From Rossellomorea vietnamensis (lineage in GTDB: Bacteria; Bacillota; Bacilli; Bacillales; Bacillaceae_B), in assembly GCF_025398035.1 (NCBI RefSeq), contig NZ_CP104558.1:3916001-3980000 (forward strand): 64,000 nucleotides of DNA. The letters are read 5' to 3'. Shown here piece after piece: positions 1 through 8,503 of the stretch; positions within the stretch are counted from its first letter, which is position 1; each line of letters begins with the position of its first letter. The position numbers were made by a program, and so were the translations under genes. The notes beneath the pieces were generated by a model. The model searched no databases. It saw only the letters and a list, made by a program, of their open reading frames with translations, and was not told the DNA's origin.

Positions 1-22
1 TATAACTTCCAGGATGCAGGTG

Positions 23-80
23 GACACAAGAGAGCGTGGCACTACTAAATAGTAGCCAAATGGACTTTTGTGTCTTCTTT
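23..80 (+). terminator. Nested inverted repeat with T-rich tail
   Basis: The outer arms GACACAA (23-29) and TTGTGTC (68-74) pair perfectly and enclose a second hairpin, CTACT (42-46) with AGTAG (51-55). The 3' arm is followed by TCTTCTTTTT. This could be the terminator of a gene left of the window or a structured leader for the gene at 232. I cannot tell which from this end of the window. Confidence 0.35.
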
Positions 81-150
81 TTGTTGTGATCCAAGTTAAT
101 GTTTTCATAGTTTTTTACGCTAAATGGAGGAAGTATCTTGATGGGAATGG

Positions 151-170
151 AATACCATTAGTATGGTATT
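151..170. promoter_or_regulatory. 8-bp perfect inverted repeat, possible operator
   Basis: AATACCAT (151-158) and ATGGTATT (163-170) are perfect inverted repeats around a 4-base centre, about 60 bases upstream of the DUF3291 start. There is no T-tract after it, so an operator is more likely than a terminator. The binding protein is unknown. Confidence 0.35.
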
Positions 171-231
171 TGGTTTAGATTTTGATCCACATGAATAAAT
201 CTGAACAAAGACTATTATGGGAGGAATGTGT

Positions 232-696
232 ATGGCATTCGTGTCAATTTATACTGTTGGCAGGTTAGCTCACCCGTATGACCATCCGGCATCTCGAGAA
301 TTTTATGACGTTGGACAAAGAGTGATGCGTCAGGCTTACGTAGCAGGACATCTTATCGAAGAGTTTTCATCAGACGGTGTTTCGTTACCTGAAGAAGGAG
401 ATGGAAGTGGTTACCCCGTCCTGACATTAACGGTATGGAATAGCCTGCAATCCTTATATCGCTTTACATATGCGGGGAAGCACAGTCAGGCACTGCGGAA
501 CAGGAACAAATGGATGGAGCCTGATGATGGGAAGCGTTCTTCGTATGTTGTCTGGTGGACAGAGAAGGTCAAGGATGTCTCATGGGAGGAAGCTTTTACG
601 AGATACCATTATTATCTTGAACATCAAGCTACTCCTTTTGCGTTTGATTTAAAGAAAGCATTTGATGAGAGTGGAAAACTGTGTATTCTGAAGTGA
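232..696 (+). CDS. DUF3291 domain protein
   Basis: This 154-residue protein matches my memory of DUF3291, a small alpha+beta-barrel family related in fold to the antibiotic-biosynthesis monooxygenases. No reaction is established for it. Recognisable features are the N-terminal MAFVSIYTVGRL strand, the HPYDHPASREF segment, RNKWM near the middle and SYVVWWTEKVKDVSW toward the C-terminus. Three in-frame ATGs occur (217, 226, 232). I chose 232 because GGGAGG at 219-224 lies 7 bases before it and family members begin this way. It has no signal peptide and should be cytoplasmic. It heads a run of five small same-strand genes with 18-80 base gaps, but I see no pathway that links them. Confidence 0.8.
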   Translation: MAFVSIYTVGRLAHPYDHPASREFYDVGQRVMRQAYVAGHLIEEFSSDGVSLPEEGDGSGYPVLTLTVWNSLQSLYRFTYAGKHSQALRNRNKWMEPDDGKRSSYVVWWTEKVKDVSWEEAFTRYHYYLEHQATPFAFDLKKAFDESGKLCILK

Positions 697-730
697 AGAT
701 AAAGAGAAATTCCGGAAGGAGGAAGTTTCT

Positions 731-1078
731 ATGCTGTTTATGATGATCGTCAAAGCCTCAAGAAACTCGGAAGCCGGAAATCCTCCGAGCCCCGAGCTCA
801 TGGAAGCCATGACAAAGTACAATGAGGATTTAGTGGAAGCAGGCGTACGGGTGATGGCAAAAGGACTTCATCCAAGCTCTGACGGTATCCGCGTATCGTA
901 CCCGAAACCAGGTGGTGAGCCGGTTGTAACCAAGGGTCCATTTGAAGTCGACGGGTTAGTGGCGGGGTTCTTCCTGATTGATGTGAAATCGAGGGAAGAA
1001 GCCATCGAGTGGGTCATGCGGGTGCCGGACCCCCAGGGATATGGGGAAGGACAGGTGGAATTGCGTCAAGTCTTCTAA
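731..1078 (+). CDS. YciI/DGPF-family protein
   Basis: This 115-residue protein is of the YCII-related (DGPF) family. These are small ferredoxin-like-fold proteins with a conserved His/Asp pair in some members and no settled function. The family signature is visible as TKGPFEVDGLVAGFFLIDVKS followed by EEAIEWVMRVPDP; the usual DGPF is KGPF here. The start at 731 has AAGGAGG at 716-722, 8 bases upstream. Two further in-frame ATGs (740, 743) are less well spaced. It lies 34 bases after the DUF3291 gene and is probably co-transcribed with it. I see nothing that suggests damage. Confidence 0.78.
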   Translation: MLFMMIVKASRNSEAGNPPSPELMEAMTKYNEDLVEAGVRVMAKGLHPSSDGIRVSYPKPGGEPVVTKGPFEVDGLVAGFFLIDVKSREEAIEWVMRVPDPQGYGEGQVELRQVF

Positions 1079-1158
1079 GTAACAGAACAGAAGGGAAAAG
1101 ATGATTAATCTAGTGAACGATTGACTTGTAAATAGAAAAGAAGAAAGAAGGTTTTTAA

Positions 1159-1563
1159 ATGCATGACTTGCAAACCCGCTATAATGCCTTTACCAAAATG
1201 CACGATGAATTTATCAGGGATTGGAGTCATGCGATGAGTTCGGGTGACACCTCTTCCGTTGAAAGAATGACAGAGGATTACTATGTAGCATTTTTTAATA
1301 GTGGAAGTGATAGACCCATTTTTTTCAACAAATTAGAAGCTATGGATGGTATGAAACAATCGGTCAGCCATTTTTCAGGGGCAGAAAAAAGGTTTGAAAA
1401 CAGAGTCATTCGATTAAGGAATAGCGAGAATGCAGTGGTTTTCTATGAACAATTAATTGTAAAAGAAGAGGAAGTATTAGCACGGTTATTTACAATTGAA
1501 AACTGGAGATTAGTGAATGGAAAATGGATGGTTATAAGAGAAATAGAAGAACGGATAAAATAA
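1159..1563 (+). CDS. NTF2-like (SnoaL/DUF4440-type) protein
   Basis: This 134-residue protein has the layout of the NTF2-like superfamily: an N-terminal helix (TRYNAFTKMHDEFIRDW), a short helix with Asp/Ser residues (SSGDTSSVERMTEDYY), then strands ending in ENWRLVNGKWMVIREIEE. The final tryptophan-rich strand is typical of DUF4440/SnoaL-like members. Some of these are isomerases or hydrolases, and many simply bind small ligands. The start has AAGG 7 bases upstream. An 80-base gap from the previous gene could hold a promoter. The superfamily assignment is by pattern only, and no substrate can be inferred. Confidence 0.55.
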   Translation: MHDLQTRYNAFTKMHDEFIRDWSHAMSSGDTSSVERMTEDYYVAFFNSGSDRPIFFNKLEAMDGMKQSVSHFSGAEKRFENRVIRLRNSENAVVFYEQLIVKEEEVLARLFTIENWRLVNGKWMVIREIEERIK

Positions 1564-1592
1564 TGCAGAAAAACAAAAGGGAGCGATTTTAG

Positions 1593-1940
1593 ATGATAAA
1601 AGGATTCGGAGGAATCTTCTGGAGAACGAAAAACCTGGATGCGTTAAAGAGATGGTACAGTGAAGTGTTGAAGATTGAAATGGGGGATTGGAACGGAACC
1701 ATGATTAAACCCGATCCGGAAAATGAAACGATCTTTTCTTTCTTTAAAGAAGAAGACCCCTATTTCCCGACAGAACAGCAGGTGATGTTGAATTTTCAAG
1801 TACATGATCTTAACGAAACGATGCAGCATCTTGAACGGATGGGGGTATCCCTTGCAAAGGAAAAAGAAGTGAGTGAATTCGGTCAGTTTATTTGGATTAA
1901 AGATCCTGAAGGAAGACTGATTGAGCTATGGGAGAAATAA
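1593..1940 (+). CDS. VOC-family (glyoxalase/bleomycin-resistance fold) protein
   Basis: This 115-residue single VOC module has two beta-alpha-beta-beta-beta units. The first is GFGGIFWRTKNLDALKRWYS, and the second starts at VMLNFQVHDLNETMQHLERM and ends in FIWIKDPEGRLIELWEK. The closing DPEGRLIELWE motif with its metal-ligand Glu is characteristic of the glyoxalase/dioxygenase superfamily. The first-strand ligand position is not clearly His, so the metal chemistry is uncertain. The RBS AAGGGAG lies upstream. It sits between the NTF2-like and DUF3626 genes on the same strand. It may be a lyase, dioxygenase or binding protein. Confidence 0.82.
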   Translation: MIKGFGGIFWRTKNLDALKRWYSEVLKIEMGDWNGTMIKPDPENETIFSFFKEEDPYFPTEQQVMLNFQVHDLNETMQHLERMGVSLAKEKEVSEFGQFIWIKDPEGRLIELWEK

Positions 1941-1976
1941 TGGTTGAAATCATACGGGAAGAAGGGTCGGATCTTT

Positions 1977-3053
1977 ATGGGGTTAACACCGTCACAGCGT
2001 CAGGCAATCGATTATTTTACGGTCTATGCCCTTAAGCATAGAGCGGATGCGAAGGCTACCATTCAACATATTCTGAACATGTCCAATATTTCAGGTGAGG
2101 TATTTGAACAGGCAGTTCATCATATTAAAACTCACGCACAAATCGGTTTGCACTTCCATCCGGATCGACCGACTCCTACGATGAAGACCGTTGCCCAGTC
2201 CCTTCTTGAAAATGGGGAATACAAAAGTCAGTTTGAAACATTCATATCGAACGGGAAGGTGTCCCCCCATTCAGGTGGTGACCGGGATAGGTGGGAAGAG
2301 AGTATGTTTGGAGGGGCTTACCAATCAGACGGTACATTGATGAGCGAACGGCCAAAGTACGGGGCACTGAATCTGATGCTGCATCCGGATGGTCCTTCCC
2401 CTCGATTTGGGTCATGCTACTTTTTGTTATCACCTAACGTTTCATCCCGATCGACCTTTACATATCTGGACTCGCATCAAAACCCATTCGAGAAGGGGAC
2501 ATATCAAGAATTTGATATGATCCTTGCCGCGCTTTTAGAAGAAATGTTCTTAAGGGATTTTGCACTTGGAGAGAAGGATTTGACACCGACGAGGTTTATG
2601 CAACATGTACTGCATCATCTTGAACATGGCAGGAAAGAAAGCTTGGCGAATCGAAATTTGAACCATTACATAGAATCACAGATTCATGGTCCCATTTCCC
2701 TGAAAGAAGATGTGGAAGTGCTGGTTGCCGATCCATCCTTTAAGGACACGACTGTTGGTAAAACCCTGGAGCAAATGTGTTCCAAGTATTCCATCAATCT
2801 TAAATGGCATATGGGTTTTGTCCTTCATGTAAAAGATGTCCCTTCTGATTTCAGGGGACCATCCATGCCGTCCCTGGCAAAGCGGATCGCTTATAAAGAT
2901 AGGATTGATGCCCACACAATCGGATCAGCCGTTATGAGTTTAATACGAGATCGGGATTCCTGGAGTGATCGGGGTACGTATGAAGACGTGCTGCAGGAAT
3001 TGAAGCTATTGTGGCATGTCCTTGTGAAGTATGGAAGACCGATGAAGAAGTGA
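1977..3053 (+). CDS. DUF3626 domain protein
   Basis: This 358-residue protein has the DUF3626 signatures I remember: an LHFHPDRPTPTMKTVAQSL segment, SQFETFISNG followed by a glycine-rich GGDRDRWEESMFGG, and RPKYGALNLMLHPDGPSPRFG leading to GSCYFLL. No function is established. The Arg, Ser/Thr and Glu spacing reminds me of ADP-ribosyltransferase-like folds, but that is only an impression. A longer frame opens with TTG at 1944. I prefer ATG 1977, with GAAGGG at 1961-1966, because the upstream residues look unlike a conserved N-terminus. There is no signal or membrane segment. It is the last large gene of the 5' run. Confidence 0.75.
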   Translation: MGLTPSQRQAIDYFTVYALKHRADAKATIQHILNMSNISGEVFEQAVHHIKTHAQIGLHFHPDRPTPTMKTVAQSLLENGEYKSQFETFISNGKVSPHSGGDRDRWEESMFGGAYQSDGTLMSERPKYGALNLMLHPDGPSPRFGSCYFLLSPNVSSRSTFTYLDSHQNPFEKGTYQEFDMILAALLEEMFLRDFALGEKDLTPTRFMQHVLHHLEHGRKESLANRNLNHYIESQIHGPISLKEDVEVLVADPSFKDTTVGKTLEQMCSKYSINLKWHMGFVLHVKDVPSDFRGPSMPSLAKRIAYKDRIDAHTIGSAVMSLIRDRDSWSDRGTYEDVLQELKLLWHVLVKYGRPMKK

Positions 3054-3069
3054 TTGAGGTGGATTTAAG

Positions 3070-3237
3070 GTGAAAAAAACATCCGTGACTGCAGTAGCTT
3101 TAAGTGTGATATTGATCTGTATCCTATCAAATGAATACTCTTATCGTCATGCCGAGCAGTCTTGTATCAAAAAGGATAAAACCCCAATCGTAGAAAAGAC
3201 CTTTCTATCTTTTCATTGGAGTGTATCTTGTAAATAA
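3070..3237 (+). CDS. Small exported or membrane-anchored peptide, 55 aa
   Basis: This GTG-initiated ORF of 55 codons starts 16 bases after the DUF3626 stop. GAGGTGG at 3056-3062 is 7 bases upstream, which fits a real start. The product begins MKKTSVTAVALSVILICILS, a Lys-rich then hydrophobic segment like a signal peptide or single TM anchor. About 35 polar residues follow, including two cysteines (QSC and the C-terminal VSCK). I recognise no family. It is probably the last gene of the preceding operon because a perfect 11-bp inverted repeat follows at 3241. Confidence 0.55.
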   Translation: MKKTSVTAVALSVILICILSNEYSYRHAEQSCIKKDKTPIVEKTFLSFHWSVSCK

Positions 3238-3240
3238 GTC

Positions 3241-3273
3241 AGGACTGGCCCTTATATTCTGTGGGCCAGTCCT
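3241..3273 (+). terminator. Inverted repeat after the first operon
   Basis: The 11-base arms AGGACTGGCCC (3241-3251) and GGGCCAGTCCT (3263-3273) are perfectly complementary. The downstream sequence TGCAAAA is not T-rich, so this may be a weak terminator or an mRNA-stabilising hairpin. Confidence 0.5.
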
Positions 3274-3462
3274 TGCAAAATACAGGGGGCGGAATTCTCT
3301 CTAAAACTGAAATTTAATTTGTTTTACTGTTTTGAAAAAGTAGTAAAATCAGGTGGGTAAATTCTATAAAGATCATCGTGAGATACTAGAATATAAAGAA
3401 GGTACACTGAGATGAATCGTCTTCATAAAGTATTGCTTTCCTATCCCATGAAAATTGAAATT

Positions 3463-3615
3463 TTATTTTGCCTTTACTAACCGAAGTTCTTCCACTTTCG
3501 CTAATACACACTTCTTCTCATCCGAACTCAATTCCACGTATTCTGAATCATAGATCCAGAAAACCGTATACAACTCATCTTCATACTCTACAATATCGCC
3601 GAGATTATATTTCAT
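3463..3615 (-). CDS. Small SH3/KOW-like hypothetical protein, 50 aa
   Basis: This minus-strand ORF of 50 codons begins MKYNLGDIVEYEDELYTVFW. The pattern of a GDIVEY turn followed by YTVFWIYDSEYVEL resembles small SH3- or KOW-like barrels found in several Bacillus hypothetical proteins. The frame extends upstream to 3669, but I chose 3615 because AAGGAG (plus-strand 3621-3626) lies 5 bases before that ATG, while 3669 has no ribosome site. It is a lone gene with no same-strand neighbour. The function is unknown, and the fold is a suggestion only. Confidence 0.6.
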   Translation of the reverse strand: MKYNLGDIVEYEDELYTVFWIYDSEYVELSSDEKKCVLAKVEELRLVKAK

Positions 3616-3854
3616 TTTCTCTCCTTGAAGAAGACGACCATTCTCAGTGAACGGTGTATATTTTACCATTACTATAGAACTATAAACGTTTCATAAATTT
3701 CATTGAGAGACCATTCAGGTTGGATTTTATATCGATACCTCAGGCGCACGCTGAAATTTACCTTTTATTATTCTTCTAAGAATGTATAAAGTGAACCGGA
3801 CCAAATTTTCAAATCGGTCCTTTCGGAAGGGAGCAAACGGACGTTCGTCTGTGA

Positions 3855-3860
3855 TATAAT
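3855..3860 (+). promoter_or_regulatory. Likely -10 box of the type I toxin transcript
   Basis: TATAAT at 3855-3860 lies about 70 bases before the toxin start and about 30 bases before the 5' arm of the long-range inverted repeat. No good TTGACA is visible at -35, so the assignment rests on the -10 box alone. Confidence 0.4.
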
Positions 3861-3892
3861 GGAAGGACACAACATAATACGAAAGATGGGGT

Positions 3893-4091
3893 AGCGGCTC
3901 ACACTCCCAAGTGAAGGGAGGTGATACGCTAATGATTGCTGTAGGAGATGTATTGCAAATTATGATTGCCTTTGGAACATTGATTGTAGCAATTGTCGCG
4001 GTTACACAAAAAAAGAAGTAACCATCGTCCCCACCGCTCATGAGGATCATTGATGATTACTTCTGTTTCGATTGACTCTGAGTGAGCCGCT
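3893..4091 (+). repeat. Long-range inverted repeat joining 5' and 3' ends of the toxin mRNA
   Basis: AGCGGCTCAC (3893-3902) and GTGAGCCGCT (4082-4091) are exact reverse complements that flank the 29-codon ORF at 3932-4021. Pairing of 5' and 3' ends is a hallmark of type I toxin mRNAs, which fold into a translation-inactive form. Confidence 0.6.
3932..4021 (+). CDS. Putative holin-like type I toxin peptide, 29 aa
   Basis: The ORF of 29 codons begins MIAVGDVLQIMIAFGTLI and ends in QKKK. It consists of one hydrophobic helix with a basic tail, like the Bacillus TxpA/BsrG group and the putative holin-like toxins. In those families a membrane peptide is held off by an antisense RNA, and overproduction damages the membrane. 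The ribosome site AAGGGAGGTGAT (3914-3925) is very strong, which is also typical. The ORF is enclosed by a 10-base long-range inverted repeat and followed by a terminator at 4120. The antitoxin RNA is not proven. A minus-strand TATAAT (plus 4171-4176) could be its -10 box. Small size limits certainty. Confidence 0.65.
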   Translation: MIAVGDVLQIMIAFGTLIVAIVAVTQKKK

Positions 4092-4119
4092 GCACTTTCC
4101 ATGCAGTTTATGTTGTGGA

Positions 4120-4151
4120 GGAGTCCTGATTGCCGTCAGGGCTCCTTTTTT
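4120..4151 (+). terminator. Terminator of the toxin transcript
   Basis: The stem GGAGTCCTGA (4120-4129) pairs with TCAGGGCTCC (4136-4145), with one G-U pair, and is followed by six Ts. It ends the toxin mRNA before the T-box promoter. Confidence 0.8.
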
Positions 4152-4247
4152 AGTGTACTTAACTACTTTTATTATATACATAATGTGATTCGTTAGTAAA
4201 GAATAGTGAATAAATGGATCAATTTCAGCCCAAAATAAAATAAAGTA

Positions 4248-4276
4248 TTGACAAATTTAACCTGTTTCGTATAGAT
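4248..4276 (+). promoter_or_regulatory. Sigma-A promoter of the T-box/ileS transcript
   Basis: TTGACA at 4248-4253 and TATAGAT at 4270-4276 are separated by 16 bases. The transcript would start near 4283 and run into the T-box. Confidence 0.7.
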
Positions 4277-4302
4277 TATTTATAATATAACACTTACATT
4301 CC

Positions 4303-4575
4303 ATGACGAGAACGAGTAGGTATGGAGTCTGTTCTACAGAGAGTTGGCGATTTGGTGGAAGTCAACGTTCAGATCATATTGAATATCCTCTCCGAGAAGC
4401 AAAGCTGAAGATCCTTTAAGCTTTGACGGGTTTCCGCCGTTACAAGGAACGCGTATGATTGTACGTTGAATGAGCGCTGTCACGTAAACTTGAAATCGGG
4501 TTTATGGACAGAATCAGGGTGGTATCGCGGGTTACAAACTCGTCCCTAACTTAGGTTAGGGGCGGGTTTTTTTAT
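4303..4575 (+). ncRNA. T-box leader (isoleucine, ATC specifier) of ileS
   Basis: This leader has the conserved T-box string AGGGTGGTATCGCGG (4516-4530). It is followed by a terminator with arms ACTCGTCCCTAAC (4538-4550) and GTTAGGGGCGGGT (4555-4567) and a T-run. The Stem I region (about 4303-4400) contains GAATATCCTC, giving an ATC isoleucine specifier at 4385-4387. The TGGT bulge (4520-4523) ends in T, which pairs with the A73 discriminator base expected for tRNA-Ile. Uncharged tRNA-Ile should stabilise the antiterminator and switch on the synthetase gene 28 bases downstream. Confidence 0.93.
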
Positions 4576-4602
4576 TTTTATAAAAAATGAAGGTGTGATG
4601 AC

Positions 4603-7600
4603 ATGGAGAAGGTCAATGTAAATGAAAAGTCGGTAGATAGGGAGCAGCGGATCCAGGATTACTGGAATTCGAATCATATTTTTAAAAAGTCAGTGGCAAA
4701 CCGTGAAGGGGAAAAGACCTTTGTCTTCTATGAAGGTCCCCCGACGGCCAACGGACTTCCACACGCCGGGCATGTCCTTGGACGTGTGATCAAGGATTTC
4801 GTCGCCAGGTATCAGACGATGCGGGGGTATCAAGTGAAACGGAAGGCAGGATGGGATACCCACGGACTGCCGGTGGAACTCGGTGTCGAAAAGAAAATCG
4901 GTGTCTCCGGTAAACAGGAAATCGAGGAATACGGGGTAGAGAAATTCATTGAGGAATGTAAAAAAAGTGTATTCGATTATGAGAGGCAGTGGCGTACATT
5001 CACAGAAGCCATCGGATACTGGGTGGACATGGATGATCCTTATGTGACCCTTGAAAATGATTATATCGAAAGCGTCTGGCATATCCTTTCGAAGATCCAT
5101 GAGAAAGGTTTGCTCTATCAGGGGCATCGGGTCGTCCCGTACTGCCCGAGCTGTCAAACGTCCCTCAGTTCCCATGAGGTGGCACAAGGATATAAGGATG
5201 TAAAAGATCTTTCCGCGACGGCTAAATTCAAGGTGGAAGGAAGCGAGAATGAGTATTTTCTTGGCTGGACGACGACACCGTGGACGCTTCCGTCAAATGT
5301 GGCACTTGCCGTTCATGAAGATGTGGATTACGTGAAAGCGAGGCGTGGGGAAGAGACGTATATCCTGGCGGAAAACCTTGTGAACGAGGTGCTCGGAGAC
5401 GACTTCGAAGTGGTCAGTGAGCATAAAGGACGCGAATTTGTTGGCGTTTCGTATCAACCGCCTTTCGACAATCTTTCGCTTGAGCGCGGCCATGAAGTCA
5501 TTTCGGCAGGGTTTGTAACAGACGACAGCGGGACCGGGATCGTTCATCTGGCTCCTGCTCACGGGGAAGATGACTACAATGCCATCAAAGAAAGCGGATT
5601 GGATTTCATCAATATCGTGGATGAAAAAGGTTGTTACAAAAGTGATTTCAAGCCTCTTGAAGGGGAGTTCACAAAGGACAGTGATGTGAAGATCATCAAG
5701 ATGCTGGCAGACAGCAACCTTCTATTTGCCAAAGAAAAGTATGAACACAGCTATCCGCACTGCTGGCGCTGTGACTCACCGCTCATCTACTACGCCATGG
5801 AAGGCTGGTTCATCAAGACCACGGCCGTGAAAGACACGATCATCAAGAACAACCAATCCGTTGAGTGGTACCCGGATCATATGAAAGAAGGTCGCTTCGG
5901 GAAATTCCTCGATAATATGGTCGATTGGAACCTTGGCAGGAACCGTTACTGGGGTACACCCCTGAACGTCTGGGTCTGCGGGGATTGTGACCACCAGTTC
6001 GTTCCGGGAAGCGTTGCCGAGCTGAAAGAACATGCGGTAAGCGGATGGAGAGAGGGGCTTGAGCTCCATAAACCATATGTTGACGAGGTGACCGTAGAAT
6101 GTCCGTCCTGCTCACATGAAATGAAAAGGACGAAAGAAGTGATCGATGTCTGGTTCGACAGCGGCTCGATGCCATTTGCCCAGTATCATTACCCATTCGA
6201 GAATGAAGAGTTATTCCAACAACAATTCCCGGCGGATGTAATCGCGGAGGGAGTGGATCAGACAAGGGGATGGTTCTACAGCCTATTGACGGTTTCGTCG
6301 CTCTTCACAGGGAAAGCGCCTTATAAGCGTGTCTTATCACTCGGTCATATCCTCGATGAAGATGGACGTAAGATGTCTAAGAGTAAAGGGAATGTCATGA
6401 ATCCAATGGAACTGGTTGAGAAGTTTGGTGCCGATGCTCTCAGATGGGCATTGCTTGCAGACAGCGCCCCATGGAATAATAAGCGCTTCTCAGAGAACGT
6501 CGTCAGTCAGGCAAAATCAAAGCTCGTCGACACGCTTAATAACGTGCATTCCTTTTACACCATGTATGCCGTGATCGACGGTTTCGATCCTGAAAAGCAT
6601 GCAGCCGGAACACCTTCCCTGCTTGATCAGTGGATGTTATCACGATTGAATTCGGTAACCAGACTTGTCACGGAACATTTAGATGGATATGACTTTACCG
6701 CAGGTGCCAGGGAATTATCCATCCTGGTGGACCAGGTGAGTAACTGGTATATCCGCCGTTCACGTGAACGCTTCTGGAGTGAAGGATTGAATGAAGATAA
6801 ACTGGCAGCGTACCATACGTTACATGAAGTATTGGTCAGTGTAAGCCGGTTGCTTGCTCCATTCACGCCGTTCATCGCAGAAGATATCCATATGAACCTG
6901 ACAGGTGAAAGCGTGCATCTGGCGGATTTCCCTAAAGCGGATGGAGATCAAATCAATCCAGTCCTGGAACAAGAAATGGATCATGTGCTGCAAGTCGTCG
7001 AGCTTGCCCGGTCCGCTCGGAATATGACAAGCATCAAAACGAAGCAGCCTCTATCCGAGCTTACGGTTGTCGGGTCCCAACAAGATACAGAACCTCTTCA
7101 GAAATATGAATACATCATCAAAGATGAAATCAATGTGAAGAACGTTCAATTACAGGACAACGCAGGAGATTCGGTACAGTATGAACTGAAGCTGAATTTC
7201 CCGACTGCTGGTCCGAAACTCGGGAAGCTGGTGGGATTGGTGCAAAAGCAATTACAAACCTTATCTTCCGAAGAAGCGAAGAAGGCTGTGGAACAAGGGT
7301 TTGTTGAAATTGAGTCTCCTAACGGGGAGAAGGTTTCCGTGGAGAAGGATGACCTGATCGTTCATCAAAAAACCCATCAAGGACTGGAAATGGCTTCAAA
7401 TTCTCAGTTCAGCGTATTCCTGGATACAACCATCACAGAAGACCTGCGGAAAGAAGGAAAGGCCCGGGAACTGGTTCGCGCCGTCCAGCAATACCGGAAA
7501 GAATTGAATCTGCCGGTGGAACAGCGAGTGGATCTGGTGTTGGATGTGGACGATGTTATGAAAGAGGTAGTGAAGCAATTTGAAGATTTACTGCAGGGGA

Positions 7601-7695
7601 GTCTCTTGATCAAGAGCATGGCGTTTGAGAAACGAGAAGGCATGAAGGCTGTTGATTTGGATGGAGATCGAATAGGAATCTTTGTAAGAGTGTAA
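4603..7695 (+). CDS. ileS: Isoleucyl-tRNA synthetase, long eukaryote-like (IleRS2) type
   Basis: This class I synthetase of 1030 residues charges tRNA-Ile. The HIGH motif is HAGH at residues 54-57, inside [21 protein letters not shown] is at 590-594, followed by KGN. The CP1 editing domain lies in between (for example [12 protein letters not shown]) and a tRNA-binding C-terminal extension follows. The usual B. subtilis enzyme is about 920 residues with a PPYANG signature. The [12 protein letters not shown] form and the extra length mark the eukaryote-like IleRS2 group, whose members are known to tolerate mupirocin. The first and last HIGH residues are both His, so it lacks the swapped GXHH form. 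Transcription is controlled by the isoleucine T-box upstream. It is monocistronic, with a terminator at 7705. Confidence 0.95.
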   Translation: MEKVNVNEKSVDREQRIQDYWNSNHIFKKSVANREGEKTFVFYEGPPTANGLPHAGHVLGRVIKDFVARYQTMRGYQVKRKAGWDTHGLPVELGVEKKIGVSGKQEIEEYGVEKFIEECKKSVFDYERQWRTFTEAIGYWVDMDDPYVTLENDYIESVWHILSKIHEKGLLYQGHRVVPYCPSCQTSLSSHEVAQGYKDVKDLSATAKFKVEGSENEYFLGWTTTPWTLPSNVALAVHEDVDYVKARRGEETYILAENLVNEVLGDDFEVVSEHKGREFVGVSYQPPFDNLSLERGHEVISAGFVTDDSGTGIVHLAPAHGEDDYNAIKESGLDFINIVDEKGCYKSDFKPLEGEFTKDSDVKIIKMLADSNLLFAKEKYEHSYPHCWRCDSPLIYYAMEGWFIKTTAVKDTIIKNNQSVEWYPDHMKEGRFGKFLDNMVDWNLGRNRYWGTPLNVWVCGDCDHQFVPGSVAELKEHAVSGWREGLELHKPYVDEVTVECPSCSHEMKRTKEVIDVWFDSGSMPFAQYHYPFENEELFQQQFPADVIAEGVDQTRGWFYSLLTVSSLFTGKAPYKRVLSLGHILDEDGRKMSKSKGNVMNPMELVEKFGADALRWALLADSAPWNNKRFSENVVSQAKSKLVDTLNNVHSFYTMYAVIDGFDPEKHAAGTPSLLDQWMLSRLNSVTRLVTEHLDGYDFTAGARELSILVDQVSNWYIRRSRERFWSEGLNEDKLAAYHTLHEVLVSVSRLLAPFTPFIAEDIHMNLTGESVHLADFPKADGDQINPVLEQEMDHVLQVVELARSARNMTSIKTKQPLSELTVVGSQQDTEPLQKYEYIIKDEINVKNVQLQDNAGDSVQYELKLNFPTAGPKLGKLVGLVQKQLQTLSSEEAKKAVEQGFVEIESPNGEKVSVEKDDLIVHQKTHQGLEMASNSQFSVFLDTTITEDLRKEGKARELVRAVQQYRKELNLPVEQRVDLVLDVDDVMKEVVKQFEDLLQGSLLIKSMAFEKREGMKAVDLDGDRIGIFVRV

Positions 7696-7704
7696 TACAA
7701 TGAA

Positions 7705-7735
7705 GGGCTTACCCAAACGAGGGTGAGCCCTTTTT
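7705..7735 (+). terminator. Terminator after ileS
   Basis: GGGCTTACCC (7705-7714) pairs with GGGTGAGCCC (7721-7730), with one wobble pair, followed by TTTTT. Confidence 0.85.
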
Positions 7736-7804
7736 GTGGAAAATTTTTCTTGAGTAAGTGGATTTGGTTTGAAATAATTGGTAGTAAGAAAGGTGTGATT
7801 AGGT

Positions 7805-8488
7805 ATGAGGAGATACAAAGCTATGCTATTTGACTTAGACGATACTTTACTGGATCGAAATCAGGCAGTGGATAACATATTTCATATCATGTTGGAAAAA
7901 TGTTATGGAAATGTAGAGGATACGTTGAAAGCGGAAATGCTGCGTAAGTTTAAGGAGTATGACAATAGAGGCTATGGCGTCAGTGATAAAACAGCTGTAT
8001 TCCAATCGTTTTTTGATGAATTCCCACCGGTATATCGGCTGCAGGAGCCTCAAGAATTCTGGAATGAACAATTTCCTCAATGTTTTTCAATCAGTGAGCA
8101 TACCGCCAATCTTCTGAAGGCAATTCAAGAAAATATGAAAATAGCAATCATTACAAACGGCACGATACACAGACAAAAAGCGAAAATCCTGAATACCGGT
8201 TTACATGAGTATTTTGATGTCATCTTGATTTCCGAGGAAGTTGGATTGGAGAAACCGGATCCACGAATATTCCAATTGGCTCTGAATAAGCTTCAAGTCC
8301 AGCCGGAAGACGCATTATTCGTTGGGGATAATCTGGAGAAGGATGTGGGTGGGCCTCAAGGTACTGGCCTTAAGGGTATATGGTTCAATCCAGATGGAGT
8401 GGAAAACGATTCTGATATAAAGCCAGATGAGGAGATTCAATCGTTGGATGAACTGTTACATTATCTTACTCCTAAACAATTCACTTGA
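7805..8488 (+). CDS. HAD-family hydrolase (subfamily IA phosphatase)
   Basis: This 227-residue haloacid-dehalogenase-type phosphatase has its motifs in order: motif I DLDDTLLD (residues 10-17) with the nucleophile and acid Asp, motif II TNG in AIITNGTIHRQ, motif III Lys in GLEKPDPRIF, and motif IV GDNLEKD. The cap between motifs I and II fits subfamily IA, like YjjG-type nucleotidases or phosphoglycolate phosphatase-like proteins. The substrate cannot be read from sequence. It starts four same-strand genes (HAD, GNAT, CPBP, unknown exported protein) with 15-21 base gaps, so they are probably one operon. It follows the ileS terminator by about 70 bases. Confidence 0.85.
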   Translation: MRRYKAMLFDLDDTLLDRNQAVDNIFHIMLEKCYGNVEDTLKAEMLRKFKEYDNRGYGVSDKTAVFQSFFDEFPPVYRLQEPQEFWNEQFPQCFSISEHTANLLKAIQENMKIAIITNGTIHRQKAKILNTGLHEYFDVILISEEVGLEKPDPRIFQLALNKLQVQPEDALFVGDNLEKDVGGPQGTGLKGIWFNPDGVENDSDIKPDEEIQSLDELLHYLTPKQFT

Positions 8489-8503
8489 TGAGGAGGCAAC
8501 GCC

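Noticed and set aside
3727-4050. 107-codon minus-strand ORF across the toxin locus
   Set aside because: It runs antisense through the toxin gene, has no ribosome site, and its composition is shadow-like.
4281-4286. TATAAT as the -10 of the T-box promoter
   Set aside because: It is 27 bases from TTGACA, too far; TATAGAT at 4270 fits the spacing.
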